From: Carboxylicivirga linearis
Lineage (GTDB): Bacteria; Bacteroidota; Bacteroidia; Bacteroidales; Marinilabiliaceae
DNA: 64,000 nt
Assembly: GCF_018271995.1 (NCBI RefSeq)
Contig: NZ_JAGUCO010000002.1
Location: 1-64,000, forward strand
Direction of reading: 5' to 3'
How positions within the stretch are numbered: the first letter of the stretch is position 1; every line of letters begins with the position of its first letter. This document shows positions 35,201-43,578 of this stretch, one piece after another. Below the pieces are notes generated by a model that saw nothing but the letters and a program-made list of their open reading frames with translations, had not been told where the DNA came from and did not search any database. Position numbers and translations under genes: made by a program.

Positions 35201-35955
35201 CAGGTGTTAAAGCGGCTATTATTCGTGAAAAAGGAGTGAATGGTGATCGTGAGATGGCTTACTCAATGTACTTAGCCGGTTTTGATGTGAAGGATGTTCA
35301 CATGACCGACTTAATTACAGGTAGAGAAACATTGGAAGACATTAACTTTATTGTTTTTGTTGGGGGATTCTCAAACTCTGATGTACTTGGATCTGCAAAA
35401 GGATGGGCGGGTGCTTTCCTATATAACGAAAAAGCTAAAGCGGCACTGGATGCATTTTATGCTCGTAAGGATACCTTGAGTTTAGGTGTTTGTAATGGTT
35501 GTCAGTTAATGGTAGAGTTAGGTCTGGTTTATCCCGATCACGCTGAAAAACCAACAATGTTACATAACGAGTCGCATAAATTCGAATCGAACTTTGTGAA
35601 CATGGATATTGCAGAAAACAACTCAGTAATGTTAAATACTTTGGCGGGAAGTCGTCTAGGTGTTTGGATTGCACACGGTGAAGGAAAATTCAATATGCCT
35701 TATGCTGAGGATCAATATCATATTGCAGGTAAATATTCTTACAATGCATATCCTGCTAATCCTAATGGAAGTGATTTTGCTACTGCAGCTATCTGTTCTA
35801 AAGATGGTCGTCATTTAGCTATGATGCCTCACCTGGAAAGAGCGATCTTTCCATGGCAATGGGCGCATTACCCAACCGATCGCAAAGCTGATGAGGTTTC
35901 GCCTTGGATTGAAGCATTTGTAAATGCCCGCAAATGGGTTGAAGAAAAGAAGTAA
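32266..35955 (+). CDS. purL: phosphoribosylformylglycinamidine synthase, large single-chain form
   Basis: A 1229-residue FGAM synthase (fourth step of purine synthesis) in the fused form that combines PurS-like, PurL and PurQ parts. The N-terminal 160 residues are the PurS-like domain. The FGAM synthase halves carry HCRHKIF, the [26 protein letters not shown]-type ATP motif, and [12 protein letters not shown]. The C-terminal glutamine amidotransferase has its nucleophile Cys at about residue 1076 ([10 protein letters not shown]) and the His of HGEGKF. All key motifs are intact. I start at the ATG at 32266. It is monocistronic, with a terminator 19 bases after the stop. Confidence 0.96.
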   Translation: [1229 protein letters not shown]

Positions 35956-35973
35956 TTCAAATTAGATAATACG

Positions 35974-36006
35974 AAAAACGGCAACTTGAATCAGGTTGCC
36001 GTTTTT
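35974..36006 (+). terminator. rho-independent terminator after purL
   Basis: AAAACGGCAAC pairs with GTTGCCGTTTT and runs into T-rich sequence. Confidence 0.85.
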
Positions 36007-36049
36007 ATTTTGACTTTTTTATTAGTCTAATATTCTATTGATTTAAATT

Positions 36050-37825
36050 CTAATATAAACTTTCAATCAGCTCTTCATATTTCTGAACTACATACTTTCT
36101 TCTTACTTTTAAGGAATTGGTCAGAAGACCGTTTTCGATTGAGAAAGGCTCTTCAAGTAAAGCAAATTGCACTACTTTTTCATGACAAGGTAATTCTTCC
36201 TGAATAGCTTTCAATGTGTCGTGAAACCATTCTTTGGCCGTTTGATTGATCAATGCATCTTTAATATCAGAAACCATTTCCCCTTTTTCATGCAACCATT
36301 CAACTAGCTGTTGATGTTTAGGTACAATTAAGGCGGTGATATACTGTCTGTTATCACCAATAACACATGTTTGTTCAATAAGCTCATTCTTTGCTAATAC
36401 TAATTCAACTTTTTGAGGTGAAACATATTTGCCTGTTGAAGTTTTAATGATGTCTTTAATACGTTCGGTCATGTGAAGCTGGTTATTGCCTGGCAATAGG
36501 CCTTGATCTCCGGTGTAATACCAACCGTCTTTAAGTACTTCTTCTGTCTGTTGAGGTTTCTTATAATATCCTTTAAAAATGGTATCTCCTTTAACCAGAA
36601 TCATATTCTCGGGTGAAAGTTTAACCTGAATGTCGGGCATTATTTCACCGGTATATTCAAAATCATATTTATCATCGCGCATGCACGACACAGTAGCTGT
36701 TGTTTCTGATGCGCCATAGCCATAATTAATAAAAATACCCATTGCATGAAAAAAGCGTTTTAATTCAGGTGTTATTGCAGCTCCTGAGCAAGGCATGTAT
36801 TTTATGTTTCCACCAAATAGTTTACGAATTTTTTTGTACACCAGTTGGTCAGCCAGATTACGTTGAATGTTTAGTAAAGAAGGAGCTTTTAAACCATCTT
36901 TTTGATATTCGATATATTTATGACCAATAGACACAGCCCGGTTAAATATTCTTTGTTGGATCTTGCTCTGTTTTTGAATCTTTTTTTGAATACCGTCATA
37001 CACTTTTTCGAAGAAGCGAGGTACCACACACATTATAGTGGGTTTAACAACGGCTATTTCATTAATTATTTCTTTAGGATTCTCGTTATAAACATTGGTG
37101 CCTCCCGAGTATAAAAGAAAGAAAGTCCATCCTCGTTCGAATATATGGCTCAGTGGCAGAAAACACAACGAAACATCTTCTGTAGTAACCGTTAATCGTT
37201 TCTCATGTATCTTCATCGATGCCATTATGTTATGATGAGTAAGCATAACACCTTTAGGCTCACCCGTAGTGCCGGATGTGTATATTATGGTTGCAAGGTC
37301 TTCTTTAGTAGCTGTTTCCAGTCTTTTGTTTAAAACTGTCAATAATTCCTGATCCTTATCAGATTTCATTATTTCAGCATAGCTAATAATCCGTCTGTCT
37401 TTAGAGGAGAGACAGCTGAATGTTATAATTTTTTTTAATCCGGAATCATCATCTAAAAGAGGAAGGGCTCTATTAAGTTGTTCTTCGTTACCTACAAACA
37501 GAATCTTCATCTCTGTTTCTTCCACAATGTATTTTAATTGTTCTGTGGTTGAGGTAGAGTAAAACGGAACAACAGTGGCACGACAGGATAGTATTGCTAA
37601 ATCAGAAATAGTCCATTGGGGGCAATTGTTGCTAAATATTCCAATGTTATCATTAATTTCTGTATGATGTGATAAAAGAAATTGTGCAACCTTCTCTGAT
37701 TGTTCTTTAAAACTAAACCAGCTTATGCTTTTGTATTTTTCTTCACTCTTGAATCTAAATACTTCTCTTTGGCCATATTTCTCTGACCGATTACGCAACA
37801 TTTGCGCAAGGTGTACTTCATTCAT
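36050..37825 (-). CDS. AMP-dependent long-chain acyl-CoA synthetase (2)
   Basis: A 591-residue ANL-superfamily enzyme with YTSGTTGEPKGVMLTH, INYGYGASETTATVS, YTGDQG and the DIIKTSTGKYVSPQKVE hinge, as expected for long-chain acyl-CoA synthetases. I use the ATG at 37825. An upstream frame start at 37900 lies inside the preceding acyltransferase gene and adds 25 non-homologous residues. The gene starts 13 bases after the lipid acyltransferase gene, so the two are surely co-transcribed. That context suggests it supplies or recycles acyl groups for an envelope lipid (inference). Confidence 0.88.
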   Translation of the reverse strand: MNEVHLAQMLRNRSEKYGQREVFRFKSEEKYKSISWFSFKEQSEKVAQFLLSHHTEINDNIGIFSNNCPQWTISDLAILSCRATVVPFYSTSTTEQLKYIVEETEMKILFVGNEEQLNRALPLLDDDSGLKKIITFSCLSSKDRRIISYAEIMKSDKDQELLTVLNKRLETATKEDLATIIYTSGTTGEPKGVMLTHHNIMASMKIHEKRLTVTTEDVSLCFLPLSHIFERGWTFFLLYSGGTNVYNENPKEIINEIAVVKPTIMCVVPRFFEKVYDGIQKKIQKQSKIQQRIFNRAVSIGHKYIEYQKDGLKAPSLLNIQRNLADQLVYKKIRKLFGGNIKYMPCSGAAITPELKRFFHAMGIFINYGYGASETTATVSCMRDDKYDFEYTGEIMPDIQVKLSPENMILVKGDTIFKGYYKKPQQTEEVLKDGWYYTGDQGLLPGNNQLHMTERIKDIIKTSTGKYVSPQKVELVLAKNELIEQTCVIGDNRQYITALIVPKHQQLVEWLHEKGEMVSDIKDALINQTAKEWFHDTLKAIQEELPCHEKVVQFALLEEPFSIENGLLTNSLKVRRKYVVQKYEELIESLY

Positions 37826-37838
37826 TACTTTTTCCCAA

Positions 37839-38717
37839 TTACTCTTTAGGAGTGTGTTTCCATCTTTTATGCGACCATAGCCAGTTTTCTGGCTTGGCAA
37901 CTATTATCTCTTCCAGTTTTTTAACATAGCGTTTGGTTATTTCACCATCCTCTACTACGGTTGGATTATCACAAAGTTTCGATAATTCAACAGTATAAAA
38001 CCCCCTTTTCACTCGTTGAATATCAATATATATTACCGGATAATTATTTTTTTTAGCATGTTTTTCTACTCCATGTAAAAATGCCGTCTTAATATCAAAA
38101 AAATCAAACCAATAAGCGTGTTTTAGTTGTTTGCCTGATGGACTCTGGTCAGCCGCCATCAAGTAAATACTTGGATTATTTTTATTTTTCTCAAAAGTTT
38201 TTGATGTTTCATAAATTGAAACCAACTGTGTTCCACATCTTGAACGACTTTTAAGAATAGCTTTATTGATGATTTTGTTTCGAATTGGTTTATAAAAGGC
38301 AATATAACGGTAAGGAGTTTGTATACCTGCAGAAACGCTTCCCCATTCCCAATTGTTGTAATGTGCCGTTACTCCAATAACACTCTGATTATTATTAAGG
38401 TACTGATCTAACAATTCAGGGTTAAGTATTTTATGCCTTTTTATGATAGCTTTCTTACTAAGCGTAAATGTTTTAAGGCTCTCAACAAGATTATCTGCCA
38501 GATTGCGATAATTGAGTTTAATGATCTGATTAATCTCCTTATATGATTTGTTTGGAAAGGCCCTTTTTAGGTTTGATTCAATTACCTTGTATCTGTATTT
38601 TAATAAATTACAAATAACCAGTCTGGCCAAATCCGACAAAAGATAAAGCATAAAGAAAGGGGTAATCCCAAGTAATGCTATAAAAAAGTAAAAAATAAAT
38701 CCAACTAACACACTCAT
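37839..38717 (-). CDS. LpxL/HtrB-family lysophospholipid or lipid A acyltransferase
   Basis: A 292-residue inner-membrane acyltransferase. An N-terminal membrane segment (about 5-30) precedes the catalytic VTAHYNNWEWGS, the HxxxxE-type motif of lipid A secondary acyltransferases. A downstream conserved ADQSPSG segment and the C-terminal PENWLWSHKRWKH match the family. Members add secondary acyl chains to lipid A or acylate other lipids; which applies here is unknown. It is the first gene of a two-gene operon with an acyl-CoA synthetase, which is unusual because LpxL enzymes generally use acyl-ACP. Confidence 0.88.
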   Translation of the reverse strand: MSVLVGFIFYFFIALLGITPFFMLYLLSDLARLVICNLLKYRYKVIESNLKRAFPNKSYKEINQIIKLNYRNLADNLVESLKTFTLSKKAIIKRHKILNPELLDQYLNNNQSVIGVTAHYNNWEWGSVSAGIQTPYRYIAFYKPIRNKIINKAILKSRSRCGTQLVSIYETSKTFEKNKNNPSIYLMAADQSPSGKQLKHAYWFDFFDIKTAFLHGVEKHAKKNNYPVIYIDIQRVKRGFYTVELSKLCDNPTVVEDGEITKRYVKKLEEIIVAKPENWLWSHKRWKHTPKE

Positions 38718-38987
38718 GGCTCAAATATACTCTTTTGTTATGATTACTTGAAACACAAATTTTATTTCGTGTGATTTTCTTTCTTATAAATATTTATTTT
38801 CTCAATAAACACTGGGGTAGCACTATATAAGATATATAAAGATTAAAATATCTTAAAATTGACATGAAAGAATGTGTTAATCGGTAAAAAAGTACCAAAT
38901 TTGCAGATTGTTTAATTAAACCAAAATGACATAAACCTGTTTATAGCATTGACCTGTTATAATTAAGTAAGTAAAAGAATTATTGAA

Positions 38988-39668
38988 ATGAGTCATAAAG
39001 TACCAGTTGCCAATAAAATAAAAACCGATTTACACGAAATATTGGAAGTTCGTAATCTAACAGAATCAACGTTTGTAATGCGTTTTGAACGTAAAGGAAT
39101 GGAGTTCGAAGCAGGACAGCATATCTGTGTTGGGCCACCTAACGGTATTCATACCCGTGAGTATTCGATTTACAGTGCAGAGGAGGATGATTTTATCGAG
39201 ATTTTGGTGAAGGAGGTGGAGAATGGTTTAGTTTCTCCAAGTTTGAAAAAACTTCAGAAAGGTGGTTTTGTTGTGGTTGAAGAGCCTGTTGGTTATTTCA
39301 CAATCAATAAAGATTTACCAAAGAATCAGAAGTATGTATTTATCGCTAGCGGAACTGGTATATCACCATTTCATAGTTTTGTGCAATCAAAGCCGGGTAT
39401 TGATTATACCTTATTGCATGGTGTAAAATATGGTTCTGAAGGTTATGAATCGGAGAAATATGACAAAAAGCGTTATGTGAAATGTACATCGCGCGAAGGA
39501 ACCGGTAATTATTACGGAAGAGTGACGGATTACCTGAAAGAGAATAAATTCGGAAAAGATGTTCAGTATTTCTTGTGTGGTAATTGCAATATGATACATG
39601 ATGTGTATGATATTCTGGAAGATCAGGGTGTAAGTACAGATAACATCCACGCAGAAGTTTATTTTTAA
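38988..39668 (+). CDS. ferredoxin-NADP reductase-like flavoprotein
   Basis: A 226-residue oxidoreductase of the FNR superfamily. The FAD-binding β-barrel is marked by TREYSIYSA (RxYS motif) near residue 60. The NAD(P)-binding half has FIASGTGISPFHSF (GTGxxP) and ends with the YFLCGNCNMIHDVYDIL segment and the EVYF C-terminus. No iron-sulfur or membrane domain is attached. The size suits a stand-alone NAD(P)H-flavin or ferredoxin reductase. The partner is not evident. It lies 39 bases upstream of the miaB-like gene on the same strand, separated by an AGCTA repeat. Confidence 0.82.
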   Translation: MSHKVPVANKIKTDLHEILEVRNLTESTFVMRFERKGMEFEAGQHICVGPPNGIHTREYSIYSAEEDDFIEILVKEVENGLVSPSLKKLQKGGFVVVEEPVGYFTINKDLPKNQKYVFIASGTGISPFHSFVQSKPGIDYTLLHGVKYGSEGYESEKYDKKRYVKCTSREGTGNYYGRVTDYLKENKFGKDVQYFLCGNCNMIHDVYDILEDQGVSTDNIHAEVYF

Positions 39669-39674
39669 GAAATT

Positions 39675-39706
39675 AAAGCCAGTAGCTAACAGCTAGAAGC
39701 TAAAAG
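39675..39706. repeat. AGCTA-type short repeat
   Basis: AGCTAAC, AGCTAGA and AGCTAAA follow one another in the 39-base gap before the miaB-like gene. The wording resembles the element at 12163-12196, supporting a dispersed intergenic repeat family. Confidence 0.5.
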
Positions 39707-39707
39707 A

Positions 39708-41054
39708 ATGAAATACCATTTAGTAACATTGGGGTGTCAGATGAATATGTCTGACAGTGAGAGAGTGCGGAATGTGCTGGAAGGCATGGGGTATCAATGG
39801 GTAGAAAATGAAGAGGAGGCAAATATAATTGGAATATTGGCTTGTTCGGTTCGTCAGAAGGCCATTGACAAGGTGTATTCAAAAATTGCACTTTGGAATA
39901 AGCGCAAACAATCGCAGAACCTGATTACTTTTATTAGCGGATGTATTCTTCCGGCGGATGAGAAGAAGTTTCTAAAGCTTTTTGATATTGTGTTTGCCAT
40001 GCGCGAACTTCCTAAGTTTCCGCAAATGTTATCGCAATATGGTGTAACAACTCCTGCCGGATTAGAAAAAGATAATTTGAATCCGAAGGAAGAAATTAAC
40101 TTCTTCTGGAAGGTAAAGCCTAAATACAATAGTTCTTTTGAAGCTTTTATCCCAATCCAAAATGGATGTGATAAATTTTGTTCGTTCTGTGCAGTACCTT
40201 ATACACGTGGACGTGAAGTGAGTCGTCCATCGGTGGAAATAATAAATGAGGTGAGAAATCTGGTTGAGAAAGGATATAAATCAATTACTTTATTAGGACA
40301 GAATGTAAACTCTTACGGGTTGGATAAGAAAGGAGCGGAAATCAATTTTGCTCAGCTACTTGACGAGATCGGTAAGATAGGTGAATCAACCCAGCATCGT
40401 TTTTGGGTGTATTTTACTTCGCCGCATCCACGCGATATGGGACGAGAGGTAGTAGAAGTGATTGCCAAATATAAATGTTTGGGTAAGCAAATTCATCTTC
40501 CTATCCAGTCGGGGGATGATAAGGTGCTGATTAAGATGAACCGTAAACATTCGGTTAAAAAATATCGTGAATCGATTGAAGCTATTCGCGAATTAATTCC
40601 GCAGGCGACTTTGTTTACTGATATCATTGTAGGATTCTCAGGCGAGACGGAAGAACAGTTTCAGAATACTCGCAAAGCCATGCGCGAGTTTGAATACAAT
40701 ATGGCTTACATCGCTATGTATTCGAAACGTCCCGGAGCAGCATCGTACAGCTGGCCCGATGATGTGGATCAGAAAATAAAGAAAGAGCGCCTGGCATTAT
40801 TAACTGAAGATTTAGGTGAAGTATCGGGTAAGTATAATCAGAATATGGTGGATAAGGAATTCATCATTTTGGTGCGCGATACTGATCGTAAAAGTGGTTA
40901 TTTAAGTGGTCAGACGGAAGGGAAGATTACCGTTCGTTTTGCATCAGAAGATAAAAGTCTGATTGGTCAGTTTGTGAAAGTGAAAATAACATCAGCTACT
41001 AATTTTTCGGTAGAAGGTGAGTTGGTGGAAGTAGAAAGTTTGCAGGAAGTTTAA
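39708..41054 (+). CDS. MiaB-like tRNA methylthiotransferase
   Basis: A 448-residue radical-SAM methylthiotransferase. The N-terminal UPF0004 domain supplies three cluster cysteines (Cys10 in TLGCQMN, Cys46 in LACSVRQ, Cys79 in SGC). The radical-SAM cluster is Cys154/158/161 (CDKFCSFC), and a TRAM domain closes the protein (about 380-445). TLGCQMNMSDSE points to MiaB, which makes ms2i6A37 in tRNA. The usual NTC at the second cysteine is replaced by LAC, so it may be a divergent MiaB or a paralog. The mtaB gene follows one base after its stop. Confidence 0.85.
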   Translation: MKYHLVTLGCQMNMSDSERVRNVLEGMGYQWVENEEEANIIGILACSVRQKAIDKVYSKIALWNKRKQSQNLITFISGCILPADEKKFLKLFDIVFAMRELPKFPQMLSQYGVTTPAGLEKDNLNPKEEINFFWKVKPKYNSSFEAFIPIQNGCDKFCSFCAVPYTRGREVSRPSVEIINEVRNLVEKGYKSITLLGQNVNSYGLDKKGAEINFAQLLDEIGKIGESTQHRFWVYFTSPHPRDMGREVVEVIAKYKCLGKQIHLPIQSGDDKVLIKMNRKHSVKKYRESIEAIRELIPQATLFTDIIVGFSGETEEQFQNTRKAMREFEYNMAYIAMYSKRPGAASYSWPDDVDQKIKKERLALLTEDLGEVSGKYNQNMVDKEFIILVRDTDRKSGYLSGQTEGKITVRFASEDKSLIGQFVKVKITSATNFSVEGELVEVESLQEV

Positions 41055-41055
41055 A

Positions 41056-42360
41056 ATGTTTCAGTTAGCTAAAAAGAGGGTTGGGTTTAAAACATTGGGC
41101 TGTCGTTTAAACCAGTTTGAGACCGATGCGATGGCATCGAAGTTTGTGGCTATGGGCTACGATGTGGTGGAAGACAGTAAAGATACCGATGTGTTTGTGG
41201 TGAATACCTGTACGGTTACCAATCAAAGCGATCAGAAATCGCGTTATGCAGTAAACCATGCCCTTAAAAATGGTCATAGCGGAATGCTGATTATTACCGG
41301 ATGTATGGCCAATCATCATAAAGAAGCTTTGGAAACTCAATATCCCAATGCTTACGTGGTGGATAATGAGAATAAAAGTGCCATCCCACAGTTGGTGCAA
41401 GCTCATTTCAATAAAGAAATTGTTCCGGCTAATACTGCTCAGGGAGGAGTTTTTAATTATGCACCTGCATCGGAGACTTTTCATACTCGCAGTATGATTA
41501 AAATTCAGGATGGATGCGACAATTTTTGCACCTTCTGTATTATTCCTAAGGTGAGAGGAAGGGCTACCAGTCGTTCGGTGGAAGCTGTTTTGGAGAACAT
41601 TCGTGAGGTAGTTGGCTTTGGCTATAAAGAGGTGGTAATTACCGGTGTTAATATTAGTCGATATGAGCATGAAGGAGTGAAATTCTCGGGACTTCTGGCG
41701 AAGATTTTAGAATTACCATTGGATTTCAGGGTGCGTATATCATCCATTGAACCGGATAGTTTTGATGAGGAGTTTTTTGCCTTGCTGAAGCATCCAAAAA
41801 TGACGCCTCATCTGCACTTGTGTTTACAAAGTGCATCGGAATCCATTTTGTTGCAAATGCGTCGAATGTATACCTATCGATCGTATAAAGAAATTATTGA
41901 ACGCTTAAGAGATATCAATCCTCAATTTAATATTACAACTGATATTATTGTTGGTTTTCCGGGAGAAACGGAAGATGATTTTAAGGCTTCACTGGATGCA
42001 GTGGATCAGATTGGTTTTGGTCATGTGCATACCTTTAAATATTCGAAGCGTGATAATACCCGTGCTGCCCGAATGACCGATGTGGTTCCTGAAAAAGTAA
42101 AGTCGGAGAGGAGTCAGCAACTTCGTAAAAAAGCAGCTGAGGCAAAAAGAAGTTACCGACAACAATTCATCGGATCAGAGCAAACCGTTTTGGTAGAAAA
42201 GATTGATAAAAGAGGTTTTGCTCATGGCTATGGCGAGTACTATGTGCCCGTTCAGTTTAAGGCTGATGAGGTGAAGAAGAATGGCTTGTATAAAGTAAAA
42301 TTGATAGGTCTTACTGATTCAAAAGAAGAGCCTGTTTTGATGGGGCAATTAAGCGAATAG
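41056..42360 (+). CDS. mtaB: tRNA t6A37 methylthiotransferase
   Basis: A 434-residue radical-SAM methylthiotransferase with FKTLGCRLNQFE (Cys16), NTCTVTNQSD (Cys52) and TGC (Cys83) in the first domain, then CDNFCTFC (Cys154/158/161), and a short C-terminal TRAM domain. The GCRLNQ and NTCTVTN signatures separate MtaB (ms2t6A) from MiaB and RimO. It starts one base after the stop of the miaB-like gene, so the two tRNA-modifying enzymes are co-expressed. Confidence 0.92.
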   Translation: MFQLAKKRVGFKTLGCRLNQFETDAMASKFVAMGYDVVEDSKDTDVFVVNTCTVTNQSDQKSRYAVNHALKNGHSGMLIITGCMANHHKEALETQYPNAYVVDNENKSAIPQLVQAHFNKEIVPANTAQGGVFNYAPASETFHTRSMIKIQDGCDNFCTFCIIPKVRGRATSRSVEAVLENIREVVGFGYKEVVITGVNISRYEHEGVKFSGLLAKILELPLDFRVRISSIEPDSFDEEFFALLKHPKMTPHLHLCLQSASESILLQMRRMYTYRSYKEIIERLRDINPQFNITTDIIVGFPGETEDDFKASLDAVDQIGFGHVHTFKYSKRDNTRAARMTDVVPEKVKSERSQQLRKKAAEAKRSYRQQFIGSEQTVLVEKIDKRGFAHGYGEYYVPVQFKADEVKKNGLYKVKLIGLTDSKEEPVLMGQLSE

Positions 42361-42455
42361 ACGATTGTTCGATTTTCAATTGTTGAATTGTGGAGTTGGT
42401 TAATCGTTAAATTGATATAAAGCTTTCTCTTAAAATAGTCGGATGAGATTATCTT

Positions 42456-43565
42456 TTAATATTGCGGTGACAAAAACATCTTAAACTCATGCTCGAAGTT
42501 AGGTGTAAACACACCTTTACCCATATTTTCATTGATCTCGTCCATCGACCAAAAACGTAATTCATCTACTTCGGTTTCGGCTTTTTTAAACGGGCCTTTA
42601 TGATTGGTTTTAAAGAGAAAAACAAGCTCATGCTCAATTTCGCTTTTCCATAGGTATGGTTTTAGGCCTTCAGCTTTGAATTGTTGCAAGCCAATTTCCT
42701 CAAAAGTTTCTTTCTGAAGTGCTTGTTCAATATTTTCGCCGGCACTTACATGTCCGCCAACTGCTGTATCCCATTTGCCGGGCTGCACCAGCTTATTTAT
42801 CGGTCGTTTTTGCAAAAGCAATTTACCTTTATCAAATACATGCAAGTGAACCACCGGGTGCAACAGTTGTGAACCATTGTGAACCACCGATCGGGGTGCA
42901 GAACCCAATAGCTGACCTTTTTCGTTCACTAAGGGTAACCACTCTTCTTTTTGAAGCTTTGGAGCCTGCTTCTTTTTAGAGTACCATTCAAAAGCAAAGA
43001 ATATACCCATCACTACAAACATTCCGGCACCGTTGATAAAGCTCCAGACTTCTTTTATTTCAACAAAAGAAGAGGCAATAGCAGCAAGGGAATATACCAA
43101 CATCACCCAGAAGATGCGTTTCATACTTTGTTGCATTTCCCACACCTGATATGGATTCATTTGTATCTGCTTCATATAACGCTGGCTCATTTGAAGCAAA
43201 ATATTGTGTTTCGAAAAAGAGGAAAAACCAATCATACCAGTCATTAACAGACTGATGATTCCGGGTTTCAGTTTAAAGAATATTTCATTGTCTAAAGCGA
43301 TGGATACCGCTCCTAAAGCAACTAGTAAACCTACATCCAGGATTACAAATCGATCGATCTTACGCTCCTTAATATAGCTGTAAACCAACTCAACAATCCC
43401 AACGGTAATGGCAACGATTAATCCGTATAAGGTACCCCATATTTCATCAACTACAATAAAAATAATAATGGGTAAAAAGCCGGGAAGAAGTCGTTTGATG
43501 AGGTCGAGTCTGTTCATTTTTTCGTATTTGCCTGCGAAGATAACTGTTTGTTCTAGATTCTCCAT
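42456..43565 (-). CDS. YciB-like membrane domain fused to a Nudix hydrolase domain
   Basis: A 369-residue two-part protein. Residues 20 to about 200 hold five or six membrane segments with LLPGFLPIIIFIVVDEIWG and FFKLKPGIISLLMTG, the layout of the inner-membrane septation protein YciB/IspZ. Residues about 215-365 are a cytoplasmic Nudix domain. The Nudix box GGHVSAGENIEQALQKETFEEIGL keeps all the acidic metal ligands but has Lys in place of the box Arg. The box context (LQKRPINKLVQPGKWDTAVGG) is of the IPP-isomerase/YfcD-like type. Substrate unknown. The start at 43565 is preceded by a 21-bp-period repeat; an in-frame ATG at 43517 is an alternative start. Confidence 0.82.
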   Translation of the reverse strand: MENLEQTVIFAGKYEKMNRLDLIKRLLPGFLPIIIFIVVDEIWGTLYGLIVAITVGIVELVYSYIKERKIDRFVILDVGLLVALGAVSIALDNEIFFKLKPGIISLLMTGMIGFSSFSKHNILLQMSQRYMKQIQMNPYQVWEMQQSMKRIFWVMLVYSLAAIASSFVEIKEVWSFINGAGMFVVMGIFFAFEWYSKKKQAPKLQKEEWLPLVNEKGQLLGSAPRSVVHNGSQLLHPVVHLHVFDKGKLLLQKRPINKLVQPGKWDTAVGGHVSAGENIEQALQKETFEEIGLQQFKAEGLKPYLWKSEIEHELVFLFKTNHKGPFKKAETEVDELRFWSMDEINENMGKGVFTPNFEHEFKMFLSPQY

Positions 43566-43578
43566 AGGTCTGTCAATT

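Noticed and set aside
37826-37900. Longer N-terminus for acyl-CoA synthetase (2)
   Set aside because: The extension lies within the end of the preceding acyltransferase gene and has no similarity to the family.
41107-41670. 187-codon minus-strand frame inside mtaB
   Set aside because: It is antisense to a well-conserved gene, lacks any family pattern and is best explained as a codon-usage shadow.
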